This document shows, one piece after another, positions 25,572 to 34,186 of a stretch of 64,000 bases of DNA. A program made the position numbers and the translations under genes. The notes beneath the pieces are model-generated. The model was not told the DNA's origin, made no database searches, and saw nothing but the letters and a program-made list of their open reading frames with translations. Positions within the stretch are counted from its first letter, which is position 1. Each line of letters starts with the position of its first letter. The DNA is from Planctomycetota bacterium. GTDB taxonomy: Bacteria; Planctomycetota; UBA1135; UBA2386. The stretch covers positions 1 through 64,000 of the forward strand of contig JAEUHQ010000091.1 of NCBI GenBank assembly GCA_016794565.1. Reading direction: 5' to 3'.

Positions 25572-27107
25572 ATGAGTGAGTTGGCATACCCATCCGGGCT
25601 TCCGTCCGGTCAGGGATACGTTCGCTTGCGTGAGCTGCGGGACTGTCTGCAGCCGCGTGAAGTCCTGCGCTGGCGCGACCTCGCGGTCGACGGCCTCGCG
25701 TTCCATTCCGCGGAAGTGCGCGCGGGCAACCTGTTCTTCGCCATCCGCGGCAGCAAGAACGACGGCATCGGCTATGCGCAGCAGGCCGTGGCGCGCGGCG
25801 CCGTCGCGATCGTCGCGGAAGAACCGATCCCGGGCACGGTGCCGGTGCTCGTCGTCGAGAACGCCCGCATCGCCCTCGCCGATGCGGCTCGTTACTACTA
25901 TCGCGATCCGTCGCGCGCACTGTCCGTCGTGGGCATCACCGGCACGAACGGGAAGACGACGACGGCGCACCTGATCCGGGCCTGCCTCCAGGCGGATCGG
26001 CGTCAGGTCGGTCTGCTCGGCACGATCGCCTACGAGTTCGGCGGTCGCCGCATCCCCGCGGCGAACACGACGCCGGACCCCGTCCGCATCCACGGCTACC
26101 TGCGCGAGATGGCGGATCGGTTCGCGAGCGCCTGTGTGATGGAGGTGTCGAGCCACAGCCTCGACCAGGATCGCGTCCGCGGCGTGAGCTTCGCGACCGC
26201 GGTGTTCACGAACCTCACCCAGGACCACCTCGACTACCACCACACGATGGCTGCGTACCGGCAGGCGAAGGCGCGGCTCTTCGCGGGCCTGCGGCCGGGT
26301 TCGACCGCGGTCCTGAACCGCGACGACGCGGCCTCGGTCGCGATGGCCGACGAACTCGCGACGGGCGTGCGCACGCTCTGGTACGGGCAGTCGCCCGACG
26401 CGGACATCCGCGCGGAGAACGTTCGGCCGGGCCCCGACGGCACTCGCTTCACGATGGTCATGCCGAACGGCCGCGTGGAGATGTTCCTCCGCCTCGTCGG
26501 CCGCCACAACGTCGAGAACGCGCTCGCGGCGGCCGCGGCGGCGCTCTCGCTCGGTGCGAGCGAGCTCACCGTCGCGAGCGCGCTCGAGGATGCTCGCGCG
26601 GTTCCGGGCCGGCTCGAACTCGTCGAGGCACCGATCGGTCGCGGCGGCCGCGTGCGCGCCTTCGTCGACTACGCGCACACTCCCGATGCCCTGGACAAGG
26701 TCTGCCGCACCCTCGCCGAACTCGGCGAGGGTCGGCTCCATGTCGTCTTCGGTTGCGGCGGCGATCGCGATCGCGGCAAGCGCGCGCCGATGGCGGCGGC
26801 GGTCGCGAAGTACGCGCAGTTCGCCTACGTGACGAGCGACAATCCGCGCAGCGAGGATCCGGAAGCCATCCTCGACGACATGGAGCCCGGATTCGCCGGG
26901 ACCGGTTGCGAACGGGTTCGCATCGTCGACCGCGCGGAAGCGATCCGGCGCGCCGTGACCGCCGCGCAGCCCGGCGACACGCTGCTCGTCGCAGGCAAGG
27001 GCCACGAGACCTACCAGGTGTTCAAGGACAGCGTCGTTCCATTCGACGATCGGCTCGAAGCCGCTCGTGCGCTCGCCGCGAAGGAGGCAGGATGGTTGCA
27101 CCGATGA
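25572..27107 (+). CDS. murE: UDP-N-acetylmuramoyl-L-alanyl-D-glutamate--2,6-diaminopimelate ligase
   Basis: A 511-residue Mur ligase: N-terminal UDP-binding domain, ATP loop GITGTNGKTTTA (from residue 121), central MEVSSHSLDQDRVRG and TNLTQDHLDYH, and C-terminal domain with FGCGGDRDRGKR and DNPR at 423-426. DNPR is the signature for meso-diaminopimelate rather than lysine, so the peptidoglycan is of the DAP type. The enzyme adds the third residue of the stem peptide in the cytoplasm. The ATG was chosen as the first in frame after the ftsI stop. Its 3' end overlaps murF by 16 nt. Confidence 0.95.
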   Translation: MSELAYPSGLPSGQGYVRLRELRDCLQPREVLRWRDLAVDGLAFHSAEVRAGNLFFAIRGSKNDGIGYAQQAVARGAVAIVAEEPIPGTVPVLVVENARIALADAARYYYRDPSRALSVVGITGTNGKTTTAHLIRACLQADRRQVGLLGTIAYEFGGRRIPAANTTPDPVRIHGYLREMADRFASACVMEVSSHSLDQDRVRGVSFATAVFTNLTQDHLDYHHTMAAYRQAKARLFAGLRPGSTAVLNRDDAASVAMADELATGVRTLWYGQSPDADIRAENVRPGPDGTRFTMVMPNGRVEMFLRLVGRHNVENALAAAAAALSLGASELTVASALEDARAVPGRLELVEAPIGRGGRVRAFVDYAHTPDALDKVCRTLAELGEGRLHVVFGCGGDRDRGKRAPMAAAVAKYAQFAYVTSDNPRSEDPEAILDDMEPGFAGTGCERVRIVDRAEAIRRAVTAAQPGDTLLVAGKGHETYQVFKDSVVPFDDRLEAARALAAKEAGWLHR

Positions 27108-28609
27108 ACCGCCGTGCAGAAGCCGGCTCCGACGAATCTCCGCGTCGCCGCGAACGCGCCGCGCGCGGCTCGTGGCTCACTCCCGCGGCCGTTGCGCGCG
27201 TGACCGGCGGCGAGGTGCAGCACCGGGGCGGCGCCGCCGCGACGATCACGACCGACTCGCGGGGTGACTGCTCGGGCAAGCTGTTCATCGCGCTGCGCGG
27301 TCCCAATCACGACGGCCACGCATTCGTCGCCGACGCGGTGCGCCGCGGTGCGGTCGGCCTGCTCGTCGATCGTGCGTGCGGTGAACTGCCGCCGCTCGAT
27401 CGGCTCGACGCGTTGCGCTCGAGCGCTCCGTTCGTGGTCCGCGTCGCCGATACCGGCCGCGCACTGCTCGACCTCGCCGGCGAACATCGGCGCCGCCACC
27501 GCGCGAAGGTCGTCGGCATCACGGGCTCGTGCGGCAAGACCTCGACGAAGGAGTGGCTCGGGGCGGTTCTCGCCGCGGCGATGCCGACCGTGCGTTCGCC
27601 GGGCTCGTTCAACAACCAGGTCGGCGTGCCGCTGACGCTGTTCGCGATCGATCCGCGGACGCGTGCGGCCGTCGTCGAGATCGGGACGAATGCTCCCGGC
27701 GAGATCGCGCAGCTGAGTTCGGTCGCCCGCCCGGACATCGGCATCGTGACCTGCGTCGCACCGGCTCACCTCGAAGGTCTCGGTTCGGTCGATGGCGTGG
27801 CGCGCGAGAAGGCGTCGCTGCCCGCGTCGTTGCCCGCGGACGGCCTGTGCATCCTGAACGGCGACGACGCGTCGTGCCGCGCGATGGCCGAAGTGACGAA
27901 AGCGGCGGTGCAGTTCACGAGCGTCTCGCGCGCGACGGATTGGTTCGCGACTGACGTTCGCTTCCACGCGCTCGGAACGACCTTCCTTCTGCAGGGCGAG
28001 CGCCCGGTGACCCTGCCGCGCCTCGGCACCCACAACGTGTACAACGCACTGGCGGTGATCGCCGCCGCGAGCCATCTCGGCGTCGCCGAGGAGGACGTGC
28101 TGGCCTCGCTCGCTGCCGTTCCGTCGGCGGCGCGGCGCCTCGAGCCGAAGTGCGCCGCTGGTGTCACGATCTTCGACGACACGTACAACATGAACCCTCA
28201 GTCGGCGCGCGCGGCCCTGCAGGCAGTCGCGGGGCTGTCGGGGCCGGGCCGACGGATCACCGTGTTCGGGGAGATGCTCGAACTCGGCGCTGCGAGCCAG
28301 GAGCTCCACCGTGCACTGGGGGCCGAAGTGCCGCGTACGAAGCAGGACCTGCTGGTGTGCGTCGGCGCCGGTGCGGCGCCCATCGCCGACGGCGCCGTCG
28401 CCGCGGGGATGCCGGCGCGTCTCGTGCATCGTGTCCCCGACATCGCCGCAGCGCTCGCGCTGCTGAAGCACGTGCTGCGCCCGACCGATCGACTGCTGTG
28501 CAAGGCGTCGCGCCGCGTCGCACTCGACAGCCTGGTCGACCAGCTGCTCGTCGAGCTCGAAGCCGCGCCGCCGAAGGACGCGAGCGCCGTCGCGATGGAG
28601 CACGGCTGA
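27092..28609 (+). CDS. murF: UDP-N-acetylmuramoyl-tripeptide--D-alanyl-D-alanine ligase
   Basis: The 505-residue Mur ligase has an ATP loop GITGSCGKTSTKEWL. It carries the MurF-typical SPGSFNNQVGVPLTL, VEIGTNAPGEIAQLS, LPRLGTHNVYNALAVIAAA, IFDDTYNMNPQSARAAL and FGEMLELG. It joins D-Ala-D-Ala to the tripeptide, the last cytoplasmic stem step. A Shine-Dalgarno AAGGAGG just before the first of two close ATGs favours the upstream start, overlapping the murE end. An N-terminal Arg-rich leader of about 25 residues is longer than usual. It ends 4 nt before mraY. Confidence 0.93.
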   Translation: MVAPMNRRAEAGSDESPRRRERAARGSWLTPAAVARVTGGEVQHRGGAAATITTDSRGDCSGKLFIALRGPNHDGHAFVADAVRRGAVGLLVDRACGELPPLDRLDALRSSAPFVVRVADTGRALLDLAGEHRRRHRAKVVGITGSCGKTSTKEWLGAVLAAAMPTVRSPGSFNNQVGVPLTLFAIDPRTRAAVVEIGTNAPGEIAQLSSVARPDIGIVTCVAPAHLEGLGSVDGVAREKASLPASLPADGLCILNGDDASCRAMAEVTKAAVQFTSVSRATDWFATDVRFHALGTTFLLQGERPVTLPRLGTHNVYNALAVIAAASHLGVAEEDVLASLAAVPSAARRLEPKCAAGVTIFDDTYNMNPQSARAALQAVAGLSGPGRRITVFGEMLELGAASQELHRALGAEVPRTKQDLLVCVGAGAAPIADGAVAAGMPARLVHRVPDIAAALALLKHVLRPTDRLLCKASRRVALDSLVDQLLVELEAAPPKDASAVAMEHG

Positions 28610-28613
28610 TCGC

Positions 28614-29732
28614 ATGTTCCACTGGCTCGCACCCTGGCTGTTCTCGGAGGACATGGGCCGCTTGCTCGGCTACATCTCCGTGCGCGCAGCCGGGGCGGCG
28701 GTCACCGCGTTCCTCCTGGCGATCGTCTTCGGGCCGCGTGTGATCGCGTGGCTCGGTCGGCAGGGGATCGGCGAACGGGTGGACGGCACGGGGTCGAAGA
28801 CGCTCGACGAACTGCACGGCCACAAGAAGGGCACGCCGACGATGGGCGGCCTCTTCATCGTCGCCGCGATCCTGATCGCGTGCGTGTGCTGGCTGCGCTT
28901 CGACGGCCCGAATCGCTACTCGTGGCCCGGCGTCGTGCTCGTCGCCGGCTTCGCCGCCGTCGGTTTCTGGGACGACTGGGTGAAGCTGCACAACCCGAAG
29001 AAGCGCGGCATCAGCAAGCGCGAGAAGCAGGTCGCTCTCACGCTCGTCGCGCTGGCCGTAGCCGTGTGGCTGTTGGTGCCCGCCGGTCTGCAGTCGGCGC
29101 TCGGCGGTCCGCACCTGTACGTGCCGTTCGCGAAGGACTTCTCGATCGACCTCGGCATCGCGTTCGGCATTCCGTTCCTGGTCGTGGCCGTGCTCGTGCT
29201 CACGGGCGCGGCGAACGCGGTCAACCTGACCGACGGCATGGACGGTCTCGCGACGGGCTGCATCGCCAGCGCGGCGATCGCCTACGCGGTGATCACGTAC
29301 GCCGTCGGACGCGTCGACTGGTCGTCGTACCTGCTCGTGCCGCACGTGGCGGGCGCGGGTGAAATGACCGTGCTGATGGGGGCGCTGCTCGGGGGCGCCC
29401 TCGGCTTCCTGTGGTTCAACGCGGCGCCGGCGCTCGTGTTCATGGGCGACGTCGGCAGCCTGGGCCTCGGTGGCGCGCTCGGCTACGCGGCGATCGTGAG
29501 TCGCACCGAACTCGTCCTGCTGGTCGTCGGTGGCGTGTTCGTCGCCGAGGCTCTCTCCGTCATCCTGCAGGTGGCGTCGTTCAAGCTGCGTGGCAAGCGG
29601 ATCTTCCGCTGTGCGCCGCTGCACCATCACTTCGAGTTCGGCGGCATGCCCGAGACGCGCGTCGTCGTGCGGACATGGGTCGTGTCGGCCCTCCTCGCCC
29701 TGTGCAGCCTCGCGCTGTTCAAGGTGCGCTGA
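28614..29732 (+). CDS. mraY: Phospho-N-acetylmuramoyl-pentapeptide transferase
   Basis: A 372-residue polytopic membrane enzyme with about ten helices. Signature motifs are HGHKKGTPTMGG near residue 64, the catalytic aspartates in GFWDDWVK and NLTDGMDGLATG, and the HHH loop APLHHHFEFGG near the end. It transfers phospho-MurNAc-pentapeptide to undecaprenyl phosphate, giving lipid I. Its stop shares a base with the ftsW ATG. In most bacteria murD comes next; here it is replaced directly by ftsW. Confidence 0.96.
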   Translation: MFHWLAPWLFSEDMGRLLGYISVRAAGAAVTAFLLAIVFGPRVIAWLGRQGIGERVDGTGSKTLDELHGHKKGTPTMGGLFIVAAILIACVCWLRFDGPNRYSWPGVVLVAGFAAVGFWDDWVKLHNPKKRGISKREKQVALTLVALAVAVWLLVPAGLQSALGGPHLYVPFAKDFSIDLGIAFGIPFLVVAVLVLTGAANAVNLTDGMDGLATGCIASAAIAYAVITYAVGRVDWSSYLLVPHVAGAGEMTVLMGALLGGALGFLWFNAAPALVFMGDVGSLGLGGALGYAAIVSRTELVLLVVGGVFVAEALSVILQVASFKLRGKRIFRCAPLHHHFEFGGMPETRVVVRTWVVSALLALCSLALFKVR

Positions 29733-30874
29733 TGACCGCGGTGCCACACACTCGTGACGCGGTCCCGACCGCGCGCTCGAACCACCTGCGCGAACTGGAC
29801 TGGCTCATGCTGGTCACGGTCGCGCTCTGCTGCCTCGGGCTCGTGATGGCGGTGTCCGTTCGCGGCTCGCAGATCGACGTCGGGCCGATGGTCGTGATGA
29901 AGCAGCAGGGCACGAAGCTGCTCGTGGGTGTCGTCGCGTTCCTGGTCGCGGCGCTCGTGCCGATGCAGTGGGTGCGCCGCGCGGCGATCCCGCTGTTCCT
30001 CGCCGCCACGGCGTGCTGCCTGCTCGTGCCGCTCCTCGGTACCGAGGTGAAGGGCGCTGCGCGGTGGATCCGCGTCGCTGGTTACCAGTTCCAGCCCGTC
30101 GAGCCAGCACGCTTCTTCATGGTGATCGCCGTGTCGTGGATGCTGGCGCGCGCCGGGAGCGGCCTGCGCAGCTTCCGGCGCGGGTTCCTGCCGTCGATCG
30201 GTTGCGCCGCGTTGCTGGCCGGCGCGCTGCTCCTTCAGCCCGACCACGGGAACGCGCTGATCGTGCTGGCGCTGGCGAGCTGCCTCTCGCTGGTCGCCGG
30301 CGTGCGCTTCCTGCACTTCATGCCCTTTGCCGCGGCCGGCCTCGCAGGGTTCGCGATGCTCGCGGCGCGGCACGACTACGTGCGCGGCCGCCTCACCGAG
30401 TTCCTGCAGACGCGTCCTGACAGCCAGGTCGGCCTCGGCCTGATCGCGGTCGGCTCCGGCGGACTCACGGGACGCGGCCTCGGTCAGGGGTGGATGAAGA
30501 TGGACTTCGTGCCGGAGGCCCACAACGACTTCGTGTTCGCGATCATCGCGGAGGAGTTCGGCTTCCTCGGCTCGCTCTTCGTGCTCGCTGCATTCACGGT
30601 GTTCGGCGTGGTCGCGTACCGGCTCGTCTGCAAAGTGAAGGATCCGTTCCTTCGGTACCTGGTGTGCGGCTACGCTCTGATGATCTGCATGCAAGCGGCT
30701 GCGAACCTGCTCGTGGTCAGCGGGTGGGCTCCGGCCAAGGGCATCGACCTGCCGTTCGTCAGTACGGGCGGCACCAGTCTGATGTTCTGTCTCGCAGCGG
30801 TCGGTCTGATCGGCAACGCCGCGCGGACCGACAGCGGCGGGGCGTTCCTCGAACAAGAATCCGCGGTCAACTGA
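29732..30874 (+). CDS. ftsW: SEDS-family peptidoglycan glycosyltransferase FtsW
   Basis: The 380-residue protein has around ten membrane helices and SEDS signatures: RWIRVAGYQFQPVEPARF, LLLQPDHGNALIVLA, FVPEAHNDFVFAIIAEEFG and PFVSTGGTSLM. SEDS proteins polymerise glycan strands from lipid II together with a class B PBP, which is encoded four genes upstream. Family assignment to FtsW rather than RodA rests on dcw location. Start overlaps the mraY stop (TGATG), so it is translationally coupled to lipid I synthesis. Confidence 0.93.
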   Translation: MTAVPHTRDAVPTARSNHLRELDWLMLVTVALCCLGLVMAVSVRGSQIDVGPMVVMKQQGTKLLVGVVAFLVAALVPMQWVRRAAIPLFLAATACCLLVPLLGTEVKGAARWIRVAGYQFQPVEPARFFMVIAVSWMLARAGSGLRSFRRGFLPSIGCAALLAGALLLQPDHGNALIVLALASCLSLVAGVRFLHFMPFAAAGLAGFAMLAARHDYVRGRLTEFLQTRPDSQVGLGLIAVGSGGLTGRGLGQGWMKMDFVPEAHNDFVFAIIAEEFGFLGSLFVLAAFTVFGVVAYRLVCKVKDPFLRYLVCGYALMICMQAAANLLVVSGWAPAKGIDLPFVSTGGTSLMFCLAAVGLIGNAARTDSGGAFLEQESAVN

Positions 30875-30892
30875 AAGCTCTGGGAGGGTGTG

Positions 30893-31687
30893 ATGGGCCA
30901 GCTCGAGAAGTACGGCCTCTACGTTCTGTGTCTCGTGATCTTCCTGATCCTCGGCGTCACCATCTGGGGCGGCGGGGACCTTCAACAACCGCCGCGCCGC
31001 GGCAACGCGCCGGCTGCGAGTTCGGAGCTGAACGCGAATCCGCGCACGGCCCACGCTGGTGCGCCGAGCGGTCCGCTCGGAAACACCGTGTCGCCGGTCG
31101 GTGAGCGTACGCCGCCCCCGGTCGCGAGCCTCGACAGCCTGCTCGAACGGGTTCCGCCGCCCTCGACGAAGCCGCCGGTGAAGGTCGACAAGGAGAAGGT
31201 CGATCCGAAGACCGTCGAGCCGAAGGCGATCGATCCAGGCGCCGCCGCGAAGCCGCCGACCGGCTCGCCGAAGCCCGCGGCGGAGACGGTGCGTCCGGTC
31301 CACAAGGTCGCGGCGGGGGACACCTTCGACAGCATCGCGAGGGAGAAGCTCGGCTCGGCGTCCCTGCGCACCGAGATCGCACGGCTCAACCCGAAGGTCG
31401 AACCGAGCCGCATGAAGCCGGGCGTCGAACTGCAGCTTCCGACGGCGACGGAGCTGGCCGCGCTGAGGAAGGGCAAGGACGACGTGAAGGTGGCCGATGC
31501 GTCGTCGGCGAAGAAGCCCTCGGTCGGCGACGGCACCTACACGATCGAGAAGGGTGACACGTTTGCCTCCATCGCGCGCAAGAAGCTCGGTTCGGCGAAG
31601 CGCGTGAACGAGCTGCTCGACGCGAATCCGAACCTCGATCCGCTGCGCCTGCGCGAAGGCACCACCATCCGGCTGCCCAAGAACTGA
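30893..31687 (+). CDS. Membrane-anchored protein with two LysM domains, within the dcw cluster
   Basis: A 264-residue protein: N-terminal membrane helix (YGLYVLCLVIFLILGVTIWG), a long Pro/Lys/Ala-rich linker, then two LysM modules. The first starts HKVAAGDTFDSIAREKLGS (~137-185) and the second YTIEKGDTFASIARKKLGS (~215-263); each ends in an xLxLP-type strand. LysM binds N-acetylglucosamine-containing glycans, so the protein probably tethers the inner membrane to nascent septal peptidoglycan. GGGAGG 5 nt before the ATG marks the start. It occupies the slot between ftsW and murG, where no gene usually lies. Confidence 0.88.
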   Translation: MGQLEKYGLYVLCLVIFLILGVTIWGGGDLQQPPRRGNAPAASSELNANPRTAHAGAPSGPLGNTVSPVGERTPPPVASLDSLLERVPPPSTKPPVKVDKEKVDPKTVEPKAIDPGAAAKPPTGSPKPAAETVRPVHKVAAGDTFDSIAREKLGSASLRTEIARLNPKVEPSRMKPGVELQLPTATELAALRKGKDDVKVADASSAKKPSVGDGTYTIEKGDTFASIARKKLGSAKRVNELLDANPNLDPLRLREGTTIRLPKN

Positions 31688-31691
31688 CGCG

Positions 31692-32765
31692 ATGGTGCGT
31701 CGCGTCTGCCTCGTCAGTGGTGGCACCGGCGGCCACCTCATGCCCGCCCTCGTGCTCGCTCGCGCGTTGCGCGAACGCGGCCACGAGGCGTTGCTCGTCA
31801 CCGAGGGTCGCGAGGTCGAGCGCGAACTGCTGCGCCGTGAGCTGCCCGACATCGTCGAGGAGAACCTGCCGTCCGTCAGTGGCCGTTTCTCGCTGCCGTG
31901 GTGGCTCGCGAAGGCGACCGTCAGTGCACGCCGCATGCTGCGGCGCGAGCGGGTCGACTGCGTCGTCAGTACAGGGGGGCGACCGTCTCTGCCCGTGGGC
32001 CTCGCGGCGAAGAGCCTCGGTGTGCCGTTGTTCCTCCTGGAGCAGAATGCGGTGACCGGGCGCGTGAACCGTTGGCTCTCGCCGCTCGCGGCCCGGATCT
32101 ACCATGGCTTGCCGGCCATCGAACCGCTCGGGCGACGTGCACTGGTCACGGGGACGCCGCTTCGCCCCCAGTTCGCGCGCGTCGAACGCGCGGCGTGCCG
32201 TGACGCGCTCGGGCTGCCGGGTGACGGGCTCGTCGTGCTCGTCACGGGAGGCAGTCAGGGTGCGCGTGTCCTGAACGAGACGGTGCCGGCGGCGCTGGCG
32301 GGCCTGACGACGCCCCTCCACGTGCTGCATCTCGCCGGCATCGGTCGCGACGAGGAAGTGAGGCGGCGCTACGCGGTGTCAGATCGAATCGTTGCGCAGG
32401 TGCGTCCGGTCGCACTCGACATGGACCGCATGTTCGGCGCCGCCGATCTCGTGGTCTGCCGCGGCGGCGGCACCACGGTGGCCGAGCTGACTGCCGCCGG
32501 TCGACCCGCCGTGATCGTTCCCTACCCGCACCACAAGGATCGGCAGCAGCTGCGCAACGCCGAGGTCCTCGTGCGCGCGGGCGCGGCCATCGTCGTGGAG
32601 GAGAAGGACCTCGACCTCGCGCGGTTCGCGACCCTCCTCGGCGACCTGTTGCGCGATCGCGGTCGGCTCGAGGCGATGGGCGCCGCCGCGGCCGGGCTTC
32701 GCCGCAGTGATCCGACCGGCACGATCCTGCGCGACATGGGGCTCTCGGCGGAGGCGGCGCGATGA
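31692..32765 (+). CDS. murG: UDP-GlcNAc:lipid I N-acetylglucosaminyltransferase
   Basis: A 357-residue GT28-family enzyme with GGTGGHLMPALVLARAL at the N terminus, LLEQNAVTGRVNRWLSPLA, VTGGSQGARVLNE and the UDP-GlcNAc-binding block CRGGGTTVAELTAAGRPAVI followed by PYPHHKDRQQLRNAEVL. It converts lipid I to lipid II at the cytoplasmic face of the membrane. It starts 4 nt after the LysM gene stop and overlaps murC by 4 nt. Length and motif order are normal. Confidence 0.95.
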   Translation: MVRRVCLVSGGTGGHLMPALVLARALRERGHEALLVTEGREVERELLRRELPDIVEENLPSVSGRFSLPWWLAKATVSARRMLRRERVDCVVSTGGRPSLPVGLAAKSLGVPLFLLEQNAVTGRVNRWLSPLAARIYHGLPAIEPLGRRALVTGTPLRPQFARVERAACRDALGLPGDGLVVLVTGGSQGARVLNETVPAALAGLTTPLHVLHLAGIGRDEEVRRRYAVSDRIVAQVRPVALDMDRMFGAADLVVCRGGGTTVAELTAAGRPAVIVPYPHHKDRQQLRNAEVLVRAGAAIVVEEKDLDLARFATLLGDLLRDRGRLEAMGAAAAGLRRSDPTGTILRDMGLSAEAAR

Positions 32766-34186
32766 TCGATTCGGCGGAGCCGCAAGCAGCGGCGTCGGGC
32801 GGCATCCCGGGCACGAGTTTCTCGAGCCGCCGATTCCACTTCGTCGGCGTCGGGGGCGCGGGAATGAGCGGTCTCTTCCGCCTGCTCGAAGGCGTCGGCG
32901 GCGTCGTCTCCGGCAGCGACGCGACGAACGGCGCGGTGCTCGAGGACCTGACCACGCGCCGCTGCGACGTCTGGGTCGGTTGTCAACCGGATCGCGTCTC
33001 CGGCGCGGACGGCTACGTGATCCGCAGCGCCGCCGTGCCCGCGACCGATCCCGAAGTCCAGGAGTGCGTTCGCCGCGGGTTCACGTCGTTGCTGTATGCG
33101 GAGGCCGTCGGGCGCCTCAGCGAAGGGCGCCGCACGCTCGCGATCGCGGGCACGCACGGGAAGACGACGACGACCGGCCTGACGGTGGCGGCGCTTCGCG
33201 GCGCGGGGCTGGATCCCTCGCACCTGATCGGCGGTGACGTGCCACAGCTCGGCGGCAACGGCCATGGCGGCGCCGGCAGCGAATTCGTGGTCGAGGCCTG
33301 CGAGTTCAATCGCAGCTTCCACAACCTGCGACCGTTCGGCGCGGCGATCCTCAACGTCGACCACGACCACTTCGACTGCTACCCATCGACCGAAGAACTC
33401 GTCGCGGCGTTTGCCGGCTACCTCGCGCGGGTGCGCCCGGGCGGCTCCGCCCTCGTCGAGGAGTCGGTGCCGAAGGGCGTGCTGGCGAGCCTGCGCAGCG
33501 ACGTGCAGATCCTGAGCGTCGGCTCGGGTCTCTGGGCCGACATTCGCGCCGTCGAAGTCCGCGATTGCACGGGCCAGTTCTCGTTCGTCCCGGTCCTGCT
33601 GGGCAAACGCCTCGAGCGCGTGCAGCTGTCGCTGTCTGGGCGCCACAACATGCAGAACGCGCTGTTCGCGCTGGGTCTCGCGCACCTCGTCGGCGCGGAC
33701 GTGAACGGGGCGTGTCGCGGCATCGCGGAGTTCACCGGCGTGCGGCGGCGGTTCGAGATGCACACCGGTCCGCGCGGCGGCGTGCTCGTGAACGACTACG
33801 CGCACCATCCCGCCGAGATCCGCGCGGTGCTGCAGACCGCGCGGCGGCGCTTCCCCGGCCAGCGACTTCTCGTCGCGTTCCAGCCGCACCAGTTCCAGCG
33901 GACCTTGTGCCTCCTGCCGGAGTTCGCCGAGGCACTCGCGCTCGCCGACGTGGTGCGCATCGCGGACATCTACGGCGCCCGCGAGAGTGCCGAGATGCGG
34001 GCGTCGGTGTCGGCGGCGGATCTTGCCACCGCCGTGCGTTCGCACAACGTCGACTGCGTCGCTTCGGGGCCGGTCGCGGCCCTGCCCGCCGCGATCGCCG
34101 AGGCACGGCGGAGCGGCGAAGTGGTCTTCGTGCTCGGCGCCGGCGACATCGACCAGGCCGTGGAGGGGATCCTCGTTGGCCTCTGA
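32762..34186 (+). CDS. murC: UDP-N-acetylmuramate--L-alanine ligase
   Basis: The 474-residue Mur ligase has the MurC N-terminal loop FHFVGVGGAGMSGLFRLLEG, ATP loop AIAGTHGKTTTTG (~128-140) and VVEACEFNRSF, which resembles the EACE version of Firmicutes rather than the EADESD of Proteobacteria. A C-terminal domain has NDYAHHPAEI and FQPHQFQRT. It adds L-Ala to UDP-MurNAc, the first stem residue. A disordered ~20-residue leader precedes the fold. The ATG overlaps the murG stop; murB begins inside its last codons. Confidence 0.95.
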   Translation: MIDSAEPQAAASGGIPGTSFSSRRFHFVGVGGAGMSGLFRLLEGVGGVVSGSDATNGAVLEDLTTRRCDVWVGCQPDRVSGADGYVIRSAAVPATDPEVQECVRRGFTSLLYAEAVGRLSEGRRTLAIAGTHGKTTTTGLTVAALRGAGLDPSHLIGGDVPQLGGNGHGGAGSEFVVEACEFNRSFHNLRPFGAAILNVDHDHFDCYPSTEELVAAFAGYLARVRPGGSALVEESVPKGVLASLRSDVQILSVGSGLWADIRAVEVRDCTGQFSFVPVLLGKRLERVQLSLSGRHNMQNALFALGLAHLVGADVNGACRGIAEFTGVRRRFEMHTGPRGGVLVNDYAHHPAEIRAVLQTARRRFPGQRLLVAFQPHQFQRTLCLLPEFAEALALADVVRIADIYGARESAEMRASVSAADLATAVRSHNVDCVASGPVAALPAAIAEARRSGEVVFVLGAGDIDQAVEGILVGL

